Source of the DNA: CAYZXL01 sp964482435 | Lineage (GTDB): Bacteria; Auribacterota; JABMQX01 | Assembly: GCA_964482435.1 (NCBI GenBank) | Contig: CAYZXL010000061.1 | Coordinates: forward strand, 1-29,260 | DNA length: 29,260 nucleotides | Direction: 5' to 3' | Part shown: piece after piece, positions 8,081-15,997 of the stretch | Position numbering within the stretch: position 1 is the first letter of the stretch | Layout of the letters: each line of letters begins with the position of its first letter | Made by a program: the position numbers and the translations under genes | The notes under the pieces: model-generated | What the model was told of the DNA's origin: nothing | Database searches by the model: none | The model's input: only the letters and a program-made list of their open reading frames with translations

Positions 8081-11000
8081 GTGATTGGCTTGACTGTTGA
8101 CGGAAAGAGGGTTGAGGTAGAAGAAGGCAGCTCTCTTCTGGAGGCTGCCGAGAAAGCCGGCATTAAGATTCCGACTCTCTGCTACCACAAGGCTTTGAAA
8201 CCCTATGGCTCGTGCAGGGTTTGCCTCGTGGAAATCGAGAGGGGAACCAGCTCCACCGTCCAGGCTTCGTGCACCTTTCCGGCGCAGGAGAACCTCGTCG
8301 TCCACACAGGCACCGAGAGAGTTCTCAGGGCTCGCAGGATGGCTGTGGAGCTGCTTCTTGCGAGATGCCCCGATTCGCAGGAGGTCCGGCAGGTTGCTAC
8401 GGATTGTGGAATTCATGCTACGCGCTTCGTCGAGAAGAACATGGATTGCACTCTGTGCGGGCGGTGCGTTCGGATGTGTGAAGAAAGAATGGGGCGTGCG
8501 GCGATTAGCTTCGTCGGGCGAGGCTCGGACCGGGACGTTACTCCACCCTTTGCGAAGCCGACGAGCATCTGCCAGGTTTGCGGGGCGTGCGCATTCGTCT
8601 GTCCGACGGGAAAGATAAAGCTTTCAGACATCGCAACTCGTGAGCCACGTCCGATTCCATACGAATTCAACGAGGAGTTGACTTCTCGACCGGCGATTTA
8701 CATTTCCTATCCACAGGCGGTTCCGAATCGCGCCTTGATTGACAGAGCACACTGCGCCCAGATGCTCCGGGGGGGAGAGGTGTGCCGGGTATGCACGGAA
8801 TTCTGCGAGGCGGACGCCATCAAATTCGACCAGAAGGAGGAATCGCAGACGTTGGACGTGGGAGCGATAGTCGCGGTTCCGGGCTTCGAGCTTTACGACG
8901 CGGCGAAGAAGGGCGAGTATGGATTTGGACTTTACAAGAACGTTGTGACGAGCGTTCAGTTTGAGCGGATACTGAGCGCCTCGGGGCCGAGCGCCGGGGA
9001 AGTGGTGCGACCTTCCGACGGGAAACACCCGAAGAGAATTGCCTTTATCCAGTGCGTTGGGTCGAGAGAAGCGACGTGCCGGGGGAACGACCACTGCTCT
9101 TCGATTTGCTGCATGTATTCGACAAAAGAGGCGATCATCGCCAGGGAGCATGACCCGCGAATCGAGCCGACCATCTTTTTCATAGACCTCCGGGCCTTCG
9201 GGAAGGATTTCGAGAAGTATTACGAGAGCGCGAGAAAGCAGCACGGCGTCCGGTATCAACGGTGCATGGTCTCGAAGGTGAACGAGCTTCAGAGGACGAA
9301 GAACCTCCGGATCAAGTACGTCACCGAGGACGAAACCGTCTGCCAGGAGGAGTTTGACCTGGTGGTTCTTGCAGTGGGGCTTGAGCCCGCTTCGCAAAAT
9401 GAGCGCCTCGCGAGGACTCTTGGCATATCCCTCGACGAGCACGGTTTCTGCCAAACAAGTCCTATTCAGCCGAATGAGACGAGCCGCGCGGGGATTTTCA
9501 CCGCGGGGCCTTTCTTGGAACCAAAGGACATCCCGGAGACTGTCGTGGAGGCAAGCTCCGCTGCGGCGGGTGCTTCGCGGCTTTTAGCGCCGGCGAGAGG
9601 GAAGCTCGTCGTGGAGAGAGAGTATCCGCCGGAGATGGACGTCTCCGACGAGGAACCGAGGATTGGCGTCTTCGTCTGTCGGTGCGGGAGGAACATCGGC
9701 GGGATTATTGACGTGCCCGCAGTGGTGGAATACGTTCGTACTCTTCCCGACGTCGCGTACGCCGACGAGAACCTGTACACCTGCTCGCAGGATTCTCTCG
9801 TTCTTATTAAGGAAAAGACCGTTGAGAACAGGCTGAATCGAGTGGTTGTGGCATCGTGCACGCCGCGCACGCACGAGATGCTGTTTCGGGAGACGCTGCG
9901 GGAGGTGGGGCTGAATCCCTACCTGTTCGAGATGTGCAGCTTGCGGGAACACTGCTCGTGGGTGCACATGAACCAGCCGAAGGAGGCGACGGAGAAGGCG
10001 AAGGAAATCGTCCGGATGGCTGTGGGCAAAGCAAGGCTTCTGCGACCGATCAAGCTGACATATTTCGACCTGAATCACAAGTGCCTCGTCGTCGGGGGAG
10101 GGCTTGCCGGGATGACTGCCGCGGTTTCCCTCGCCGAGCAGGGTTTCGATACTTATCTCGTCGAAAAGGAAGAAAGCCTCGGCGGGAACTTGAGGAATTT
10201 GCGCTCGTCGCTTTCGGGATACGACCCGCAGGCGCTTCTCGCGGAGACCGTCGAGAAGGTGGTTAGCAATCCGCGCATTCAGGTTTTGACCGGGGCACAG
10301 GTAGTCGAGCTTTCCGGATACATGGGGAACTTCAAGACGACCGTGCAGCAGGGCGACCGCGAGCTTGAGCTTGAGCATGGGGCGATAATCGTGGCGACGG
10401 GTGCGGCGGAATACCGTCCGACGAGCTATCTCTACGGACAGAATGCTCGCGTTCTGACGCAGAATGAGTTCGAGGAAAAGCTGGCCACGAAGGCTGAAGA
10501 AATCCGTGGGCTGAAAAGTGTTGTGATGATTCAGTGTGTCGGGTCACGGGACGAGGAAAGGCCGTATTGCAGCCGGGTCTGCTGCGGGCACGCGATAAAG
10601 AACGCACTGAAGCTCAAGGAGCTGAATCCGTCGGCTGCGGTTTTCATTCTTTACCGCGACGTGAGAACTTATGGGTTCAAGGAAAGGGTCTACCGGGAGG
10701 CGCGGGAAAAAGGGATTGTCTTCGTGCGTTACGACGACGACCGAAAGCCGGTTGTGAGCGAGAAAGCTGGCACGCCCGTGGTTGAGGTACTGGACGCGGT
10801 CCTCCGCGAAAAGCTACTTTTAGACGCTGACTTCGTGGTTCTCAGCACGGGAATGGTGCCGAGCGGGAACGAGGACGTCGCGCGGATTTTGAAAGTCCCT
10901 CTGACGAGCGACGGGTTTTTCTTAGAGGCACATGCGAAGATTCGACCGCTCGATTTCGCGACGGACGGGATTTACGTTTGCGGTCTCGCGCACTCGCCGA

Positions 11001-11317
11001 AGTACGTGGAGGAGGCTATCTCGCAAGCCAACGGAGCGGCTATCCGCGCGGTGACTCTCCTCTCAAAAGAAAAGCTTGTCTCGAAGGCGGAGATTGTCAG
11101 GGTCAATGAGAGGATGTGCACCGGGTGCGGGATTTGCGTTTCTGTGTGCCCGTACGACGCGAGAGAAATTGACGACGAGACAAAGAAGGCAAAGATTCTC
11201 TACGTCGTCTGTCAGGGGTGCGGGGCGTGCGCGGCAGCTTGCCCGAACGGCGCCACTGTGCAAAACGTCTTCGAGAAGGAACAGATTCTTGAGATGGTGG
11301 ATTCTGCGCTCGGGTGA
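8081..11317 (+). CDS. NuoG-type ferredoxin domain fused to C-terminal half of one HdrA and to a second HdrA
   Basis: A three-part protein of 1078 residues. Residues 1-180 match the N-terminus of NuoG or Fe-hydrogenase: a [2Fe-2S] domain (C34, C45, C48, C64) and two [4Fe-4S] motifs (C123/126/129/133 and C164/167/170/174). Residues about 195-502 are the second half of an HdrA (C225/235/238/242 and FIQCVGSR with SSICC, C325, C339, C343, C344) with no preceding FAD-binding half. Residues about 527-1078 are another HdrA: N-terminal domain, GGGLAG 672-677, QCVGSR with YCSRVCC, and two C-terminal ferredoxin motifs, but without the ferredoxin insertion. A GTG at 8081 follows GGAAGG and begins at the ferredoxin fold; the GTG at 8042, overlapping the NuoF stop, is the alternative. 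It likely wires the NuoEF module into the Hdr part. Confidence 0.92.
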   Translation: MIGLTVDGKRVEVEEGSSLLEAAEKAGIKIPTLCYHKALKPYGSCRVCLVEIERGTSSTVQASCTFPAQENLVVHTGTERVLRARRMAVELLLARCPDSQEVRQVATDCGIHATRFVEKNMDCTLCGRCVRMCEERMGRAAISFVGRGSDRDVTPPFAKPTSICQVCGACAFVCPTGKIKLSDIATREPRPIPYEFNEELTSRPAIYISYPQAVPNRALIDRAHCAQMLRGGEVCRVCTEFCEADAIKFDQKEESQTLDVGAIVAVPGFELYDAAKKGEYGFGLYKNVVTSVQFERILSASGPSAGEVVRPSDGKHPKRIAFIQCVGSREATCRGNDHCSSICCMYSTKEAIIAREHDPRIEPTIFFIDLRAFGKDFEKYYESARKQHGVRYQRCMVSKVNELQRTKNLRIKYVTEDETVCQEEFDLVVLAVGLEPASQNERLARTLGISLDEHGFCQTSPIQPNETSRAGIFTAGPFLEPKDIPETVVEASSAAAGASRLLAPARGKLVVEREYPPEMDVSDEEPRIGVFVCRCGRNIGGIIDVPAVVEYVRTLPDVAYADENLYTCSQDSLVLIKEKTVENRLNRVVVASCTPRTHEMLFRETLREVGLNPYLFEMCSLREHCSWVHMNQPKEATEKAKEIVRMAVGKARLLRPIKLTYFDLNHKCLVVGGGLAGMTAAVSLAEQGFDTYLVEKEESLGGNLRNLRSSLSGYDPQALLAETVEKVVSNPRIQVLTGAQVVELSGYMGNFKTTVQQGDRELELEHGAIIVATGAAEYRPTSYLYGQNARVLTQNEFEEKLATKAEEIRGLKSVVMIQCVGSRDEERPYCSRVCCGHAIKNALKLKELNPSAAVFILYRDVRTYGFKERVYREAREKGIVFVRYDDDRKPVVSEKAGTPVVEVLDAVLREKLLLDADFVVLSTGMVPSGNEDVARILKVPLTSDGFFLEAHAKIRPLDFATDGIYVCGLAHSPKYVEEAISQANGAAIRAVTLLSKEKLVSKAEIVRVNERMCTGCGICVSVCPYDAREIDDETKKAKILYVVCQGCGACAAACPNGATVQNVFEKEQILEMVDSALG

Positions 11318-11329
11318 TGGGAGATTCCG

Positions 11330-11752
11330 ATGAGCGACTTTGAGCCGAAGATACTTGGGTTTGTGTGCAACTGGTGCACCTACGCCGGGGCGGACCTGGC
11401 AGGCACGTCGAGAATACAGTATCCGCCCAACATTCGCACGATAAGGTTGATGTGCAGCGGGTCGGTTGATCCGCTGTACGTCGTGAAGTCATTGCTTGAG
11501 GGAGTTGACGGCGTCCTCATCGGGGGATGCCATCCGGGCGACTGTCATTACACGAATGGCAATTACAAGGCCAGAAGAAGAGTGACTGTCTTGAAAAGCA
11601 TTCTTCGGCAGATCGGATTGGAAGACGAGAGGGTGGTCCTTCGCTGGATAAGCGCCAGCGAGGGGAAGCGCTTCGCCGACACCGTCTCCGAGATGGTCCG
11701 AAAACTCAAAGAGCTTGGCCCCAACCCGCTGAGAAAGATTTGGCAGATATGA
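11330..11752 (+). CDS. mvhD: MvhD/FrhD-family [2Fe-2S] connector subunit
   Basis: A 140-residue member of the MvhD family, the small [2Fe-2S] protein that hands electrons from a hydrogenase or formate dehydrogenase to HdrA in methanogens, and occurs with HdrA in many anaerobic bacteria. Visible cysteines are CNWC (C13, C16), C42 and GGCHPGDCHY (C67, C72), typical of the family; no selenocysteine codon is needed. GGGAG lies before the ATG. Its position directly behind the tandem HdrA fusion suggests it docks on that subunit. The stop overlaps the next start as ATGA. What delivers electrons to it is not in the window; a [NiFe] hydrogenase matured by the downstream hyp genes is one candidate. 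Confidence 0.93.
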   Translation: MSDFEPKILGFVCNWCTYAGADLAGTSRIQYPPNIRTIRLMCSGSVDPLYVVKSLLEGVDGVLIGGCHPGDCHYTNGNYKARRRVTVLKSILRQIGLEDERVVLRWISASEGKRFADTVSEMVRKLKELGPNPLRKIWQI

Positions 11753-12882
11753 ACCCCGCAGAGGTAGAACCTCAGGTTGAGAAACGAATCGCCGCAGAGG
11801 CGGCCAAGACATTCTTGCAGGCGCTCCTTGAGCACGGAGTTGTGGACGCGGTTCTCGTTCCGCAGCACGTCCCGGGCGGAAAAATCGTCGTCCACACTCT
11901 CGTCACGGACCCTTCCCAACTGGAGAGCGTTGACCCGTTCGCGCCGTTGTTGATGCGCAATTCCGCAAGCATGGTCTCCGACTTGAGCTTCCAGGCTGCG
12001 ACGGGAAAGGTCGCCGCGGTGATGCGCCCCTGCGAGATAAAGGCTCTCGTCGAGCTTGTGAAATTCAAGCAGGCGAACCTCGAGGGGATTGTCGTGATTG
12101 GGGTTGACTGCCCCGGAACCTTCGAGCCGAAGGACTATGTCCGAATTGTCGGCGCTCACGGTGGGCCTGTCTCGGAGCGGGCGCTCGAGGCGCTTTCCGA
12201 TGGGAAGGCCGTGTCGTTCGAGGGATATGAGGTCCGGGAGGCGTGCCGGATTTGCCAGGACGCGAGCCCTGCCAATTGTCAAATTCTCGTTGCGGCATGG
12301 GGTGCGGACTCTGAATCCGGTCCTCGCATTATCCCCCTCGACGACAAGGGGAAAGAAGTGATGGAAAAGGGGGGCTTTCAGCCGCAGGAAAAGCCGGCAC
12401 GGCATTCGCCAATCGTCGAGAATGTCGTCAGCGAGCGTAAGGCCCGCGCGCGAAAACTCACTGAGGAATTTGCGAGAAGGATAAGCACTCTGGAAGGGTT
12501 AGTGGATGAGTTCGCGGCGTGCAAGAGGTGCATGAACTGCCGAGCGGAATGCCCGATATGTTATTGCCGGGAGTGCGTGTTCTGTTCGCCAACGTTCGTC
12601 CACGAATCGAACAAATATCTGAAATGGGCCCGGCAGAGAAAAATCATCAAGATGCCCGTCGAGACGCTGTTGTTTCATCTCACGCGACTGAATCACATGG
12701 TGACTTCGTGCGTCGGATGCGGGCAGTGCAGCAGCGCTTGCCCGAACGGCCTGCCGGTCATGGAGCTGTTCCGAACAATCGGGTCGAACGTGCAGAAAAT
12801 GTTCGACTACGTTCCCGGAAGGAGTCTGGACGAGGAGCCGCCGCTGACGACGTTTCGAGAAGACGAATTGGAGCCGAGGTGA
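11749..12882 (+). CDS. FrhB/FdhB-family flavin/iron-sulfur protein (coenzyme F420 hydrogenase beta-subunit family)
   Basis: A 377-residue member of the family containing FrhB and FdhB, flavin proteins that in methanogens exchange electrons with F420; bacterial members often use other partners. RPCEIKALVEL (C95) and IGVDCPGT (C121) are characteristic family stretches. Cysteine-rich iron-sulfur segments follow: C258/261/264/268 with further cysteines at 271, 273, 276 and 279, then CVGCGQCSSACP (C321/324/327/331). I start it at the ATG at 11749, which overlaps the mvhD stop; the reading frame continues upstream but only as a shadow of mvhD. No formate dehydrogenase or hydrogenase large subunit lies beside it. 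It probably supplies another entry or exit site for the Hdr complex; the partner molecule is unknown. Confidence 0.88.
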   Translation: MNPAEVEPQVEKRIAAEAAKTFLQALLEHGVVDAVLVPQHVPGGKIVVHTLVTDPSQLESVDPFAPLLMRNSASMVSDLSFQAATGKVAAVMRPCEIKALVELVKFKQANLEGIVVIGVDCPGTFEPKDYVRIVGAHGGPVSERALEALSDGKAVSFEGYEVREACRICQDASPANCQILVAAWGADSESGPRIIPLDDKGKEVMEKGGFQPQEKPARHSPIVENVVSERKARARKLTEEFARRISTLEGLVDEFAACKRCMNCRAECPICYCRECVFCSPTFVHESNKYLKWARQRKIIKMPVETLLFHLTRLNHMVTSCVGCGQCSSACPNGLPVMELFRTIGSNVQKMFDYVPGRSLDEEPPLTTFREDELEPR

Positions 12883-12989
12883 TTTGGCTCTACTTACCGG
12901 CGCGGGTGTTTGAGGCGACCGGGGTTTTTGAGCGACCAAAGATGCAGCGGTGCTGAAAGAAAACGGATTAGGAGTGGAGCTTACTCAGG

Positions 12990-13397
12990 ATGGAGACGAG
13001 GCTTTCTCAGGGTACGGTTCGCAGTGAGTTCGTGAAGAAGGTTGAGGAGCTGAGCGGGCAGAACCTCATGTCGTGCTACCAGTGCGGGAAATGTTCCGCC
13101 GGCTGCCCCATCGTCGAGGAAGCGGAGACTTTGCCGAGCCAGATATTGCGGCTGGTGCAACTGGGCCAGCAGGAAGATGCTTTGCAGTCGAAGACAATCT
13201 GGCTTTGTGCGTCGTGCTACACGTGCATGTCGCGGTGCCCTCGAGGCGTTGACCTGTCGAAGGTCATGGAGGCCCTGAGGCAGATTGTTCTCCGCAAAAA
13301 GGTCGAGCAATTGAAGATGCCGGAGTTGGGCCGAAAGGCAATCGAGGAGTTGCCACCGATTGCCTTGATCAGCAACTTTCGGAAATTCACGGGCTGA
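12990..13397 (+). CDS. hdrC: HdrC-type iron-sulfur subunit (copy 2, short form)
   Basis: Second HdrC of the cluster, 135 residues, with both [4Fe-4S] motifs: CYQCGKCSAGCP (C29, 32, 35, 39) and CASCYTCMSRCP (C73, 76, 79, 83). It relays electrons between an HdrA and the HdrB encoded next. It lacks most of the C-terminal extension found in the HdrC at 2189, so the two HdrBC pairs are likely to assemble on different HdrA partners. A 107-base gap separates it from the FrhB-like gene, the longest interval since the start of the cluster; I see no clear promoter or terminator in it. hdrB follows nine bases after the stop. Confidence 0.92.
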   Translation: METRLSQGTVRSEFVKKVEELSGQNLMSCYQCGKCSAGCPIVEEAETLPSQILRLVQLGQQEDALQSKTIWLCASCYTCMSRCPRGVDLSKVMEALRQIVLRKKVEQLKMPELGRKAIEELPPIALISNFRKFTG

Positions 13398-13406
13398 GAG
13401 GTTGCA

Positions 13407-14282
13407 GTGAAGATACATTACTATCCCGGCTGCACATTGAAGGCCACGGCGACGCAGTTTGAGTCGTCGGCGATAGCCTCCGCTATGGCGGTGGGCGTGG
13501 AGATGCTTGAGTTGCCGCGATGGAATTGCTGCGGGACGGTCTATTCGCTGACGAGCGATGACCTTATTCGTCAGCTCGCTCCCATCCGCAACCTGATTCG
13601 CGTCCGCAAGGAAAAGGGGGACGCCGTTACGACGCTCTGCTCGATGTGCTTTAACACTCTCAAGAGGGCAAATCTGCTGGTCAATGAGGATTCAGAGAAG
13701 AAACGAACCATAAACGCCTTCATGGACGAGGAGGAGGATTACGACGGCGGCGTGGAGGTCGTGCATCTGCTGGAGATTTTCCGAGACAAGGTGGGTTTTG
13801 AAAGCATTCGTGGAAAAGTAACTAAGCCATTGCAGGGTCTCCGCGTTTCCCCTTACTACGGCTGTCTTCTTCTTCGGCCGGAAGAGGTCGGGATTGACAA
13901 GGCGGAATCGCCGACGGTTCTGGAGGAGCTTCTGCGGTCCGTCGGAGCCGAGCCGGTTGACAGCCCGTACAAGACGGAATGCTGCGGCTCCTACCAGACG
14001 GTTGACAAGCCGGAGCTGGTGGTCCAGAAGACGAAGGAAATCATCTCGTGGGCTGCGAGGAATCATGCGCAGTGCGTTGTGGTGAGTTGCCCGCTGTGCT
14101 TTTTCAACCTCGATCGAAGGCAGAAGGACCTCGCGGAAAGAGACCATGACGCGGTGATTCTTCCGGTATTTTATTTCACGCAATTGCTGGCTGTTGCCTT
14201 CGGACTCGGCGACGGAGTATGCGGCTTTGAAAAGCACGTCATTGACCCGCGCCCGCTGCTCTCGGGCAAGGGCTTGATTTGA
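13407..14282 (+). CDS. hdrB: HdrB-type catalytic subunit (copy 2)
   Basis: Second HdrB, 291 residues, with both CCG cluster motifs complete: C9, C41-C42, C78, C81 and C153, C192-C193, C228, C231. This predicts two non-cubane clusters and disulfide-reductase-type chemistry like the first copy. It starts with GTG at 13407 behind GAGAGG. It is clearly diverged from copy 1 (for example ECCGSYQ versus ECCGASL, and a longer acidic segment near residue 107), so it may act on a different substrate; that is inference. It lies between the short hdrC and the second free-standing hdrA. Confidence 0.93.
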   Translation: MKIHYYPGCTLKATATQFESSAIASAMAVGVEMLELPRWNCCGTVYSLTSDDLIRQLAPIRNLIRVRKEKGDAVTTLCSMCFNTLKRANLLVNEDSEKKRTINAFMDEEEDYDGGVEVVHLLEIFRDKVGFESIRGKVTKPLQGLRVSPYYGCLLLRPEEVGIDKAESPTVLEELLRSVGAEPVDSPYKTECCGSYQTVDKPELVVQKTKEIISWAARNHAQCVVVSCPLCFFNLDRRQKDLAERDHDAVILPVFYFTQLLAVAFGLGDGVCGFEKHVIDPRPLLSGKGLI

Positions 14283-14330
14283 GAAAGGAACTCAGGGGCC
14301 GTGGGCATCTTCTGAGAACCGACGTGGAAT

Positions 14331-15746
14331 ATGGAAACGTCGAGCGAAAACCTAAAGCCTGGTTCGCTTGAGAGGCGGTCGGACGAAGCAATGACCAGGC
14401 GAGCGTTGGTCATTGGCGGCGGTATCGGAGGAATGCAGACCGCGCTCGACATAGCGAATGCCGGCTATGACGTCATTCTCGTCGAGCGAGAGCCATCTAT
14501 CGGCGGGCACATGATTCAACTATCGGAGACCTTTCCGACGCTGGACTGTTCTCAGTGCATCATGACCCCGAAAATGGTGGAGGTCTCCCACCACCCTCGC
14601 ATCCGGCTGATGACTTACTGCGAGGTCGAGGAAGTCGCGGGGGAAGTCGGGAGATTCGACGTGAAAATCAGAAAAAAGGCTGCGTACCTTGACCGCGAAA
14701 AGTGCACGGGGTGCGCGTTATGCAGCGAGAAATGCCCGACGAAAGTGCCCTCGCAATTCGACATAGGCCTTGGAAAGAGAAAGGCGATTTACGTTCCGTT
14801 CCCGCAGGCGGTTCCGCCAAAGCCGGTGATTGACGCAGAGAACTGCCGTTTCTTCAAGACCGGGAAGTGCCGCGTCTGCGAGAAAGTCTGTGAGGTCCAT
14901 GCCATAGATTTCGAGCAAACCGATACGTTCGTCATCGAGAAGGTAGGCGCCATCGTTGTCGCTACCGGATTCGACCTGTTTGCGAAGGGGGCGGTCGCCG
15001 AATATGGGTACGGCCAGTACCCCGATGTCATCAGCGGGCTGGAGTTCGAGAGACTGAATTCGGCCTCCGGCCCGACAAATGGAGAAATCCGCCGCCCGTC
15101 CGACGGGAAAGTTCCGAAGGAGGTGGTCTTTATCCAATGCGTTGGCTCGCGCGACCAGGAGAAGGGCGTTGCATACTGCTCTCGGATTTGCTGCATGTAC
15201 ACTGCGAAGCACGCGATGCTTTACAAGCATAAGGTTCCCGACGGGCAGGCGTACGTTTTCTACATGGATATCCGCGCTGACGGAAAGGGCTACGAGGAGT
15301 TCGTTCAGCGCGGTGTCGAGGAAGACGGCACGTTGTACGTCCGGGGAAGGGTCTCGCGAGTCTTCCGCGACGACGACCAGATAATGGTGTGGGGCGTTGA
15401 CACGCTCACCGGGAAAAAGATCGTCATTGCAGGCGACATGGTCGTCCTGGCGACGGCGATTGTGCCCACGACGGGGGCGAAGGACTTAGCCAGGAAGCTT
15501 GGCATCTCGACAGACGACCACGGATTCTACAGGGAGTTGCATTTGAAGCTTCATTCCGTCGAGTCGGAAAGACCGGGAATCTTTCTGGCGGGCTGCGGCC
15601 AATCCCCCAAGGACATCCCCGATACCGTTGCCCATGCGGGCTGTGCGGCGAGCATGGTTACATCTTTGTTCTCGGGTCCTGAAGTTGGCGGGGGCTATGC
15701 TGATTCGCACCTCCATCTGGCCTCCGTCGGGCGCTCTGGTGCTTAG
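14331..15746 (+). CDS. hdrA: HdrA-type FAD/iron-sulfur subunit lacking N-terminal and C-terminal domains (copy 2)
   Basis: A short HdrA of 471 residues. It begins near the FAD motif GGGIGG (29-34), then has CSQCIMTPKM (C73, C76), the inserted ferredoxin C125/128/131/135, the second cysteine set beginning at C172, and the QCVGSR/YCSRICC signature. From the inserted ferredoxin onward it is very similar to the HdrA at 173, indicating a paralogous duplication. Compared with that copy it lacks the roughly 140-residue N-terminal domain and the two C-terminal ferredoxin motifs. The similarity ends around CAASMVTSLF, and an unrelated tail of about 20 residues follows before the stop. It may be a QmoA-like short form or a product of a deletion. 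The ATG at 14331 has a weak ribosome-binding site; an ATG at 14391 is an alternative. Confidence 0.9.
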   Translation: METSSENLKPGSLERRSDEAMTRRALVIGGGIGGMQTALDIANAGYDVILVEREPSIGGHMIQLSETFPTLDCSQCIMTPKMVEVSHHPRIRLMTYCEVEEVAGEVGRFDVKIRKKAAYLDREKCTGCALCSEKCPTKVPSQFDIGLGKRKAIYVPFPQAVPPKPVIDAENCRFFKTGKCRVCEKVCEVHAIDFEQTDTFVIEKVGAIVVATGFDLFAKGAVAEYGYGQYPDVISGLEFERLNSASGPTNGEIRRPSDGKVPKEVVFIQCVGSRDQEKGVAYCSRICCMYTAKHAMLYKHKVPDGQAYVFYMDIRADGKGYEEFVQRGVEEDGTLYVRGRVSRVFRDDDQIMVWGVDTLTGKKIVIAGDMVVLATAIVPTTGAKDLARKLGISTDDHGFYRELHLKLHSVESERPGIFLAGCGQSPKDIPDTVAHAGCAASMVTSLFSGPEVGGGYADSHLHLASVGRSGA

Positions 15747-15997
15747 TGCGACGAGCATCCGCCGATACCCTGCTTCTGCCACGAGCGAACCCGCAATCTG
15801 CACGAGGCCGATTGGGAGAGATGGTGGGGGTTTCAGCTGGCGGATCGCGTTCCTGCATGCTTTAGCTTTTGAAGCCTTCCCCTGAACCACGCCGGCGCTG
15901 TCAACGGGAACGGCGATGGGAGGTGAACGGGTTTTCATCATCCAGAGGGTTGCCAGAAAGTCTGCCAGAATCGGTTCGGGTCAGAACGAAAGTTGCA

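Noticed and set aside
11527..11748. In-frame upstream extension of the FrhB-like gene
   Set aside because: The stretch lies inside mvhD in another frame and has no family similarity; the ATG at 11749 overlapping the mvhD stop fits better.
15747..15997. A remnant of the missing HdrA C-terminal ferredoxin domain after the second hdrA
   Set aside because: I looked for CxxCxxCxxxCP patterns in the forward and reverse frames given here and found none.
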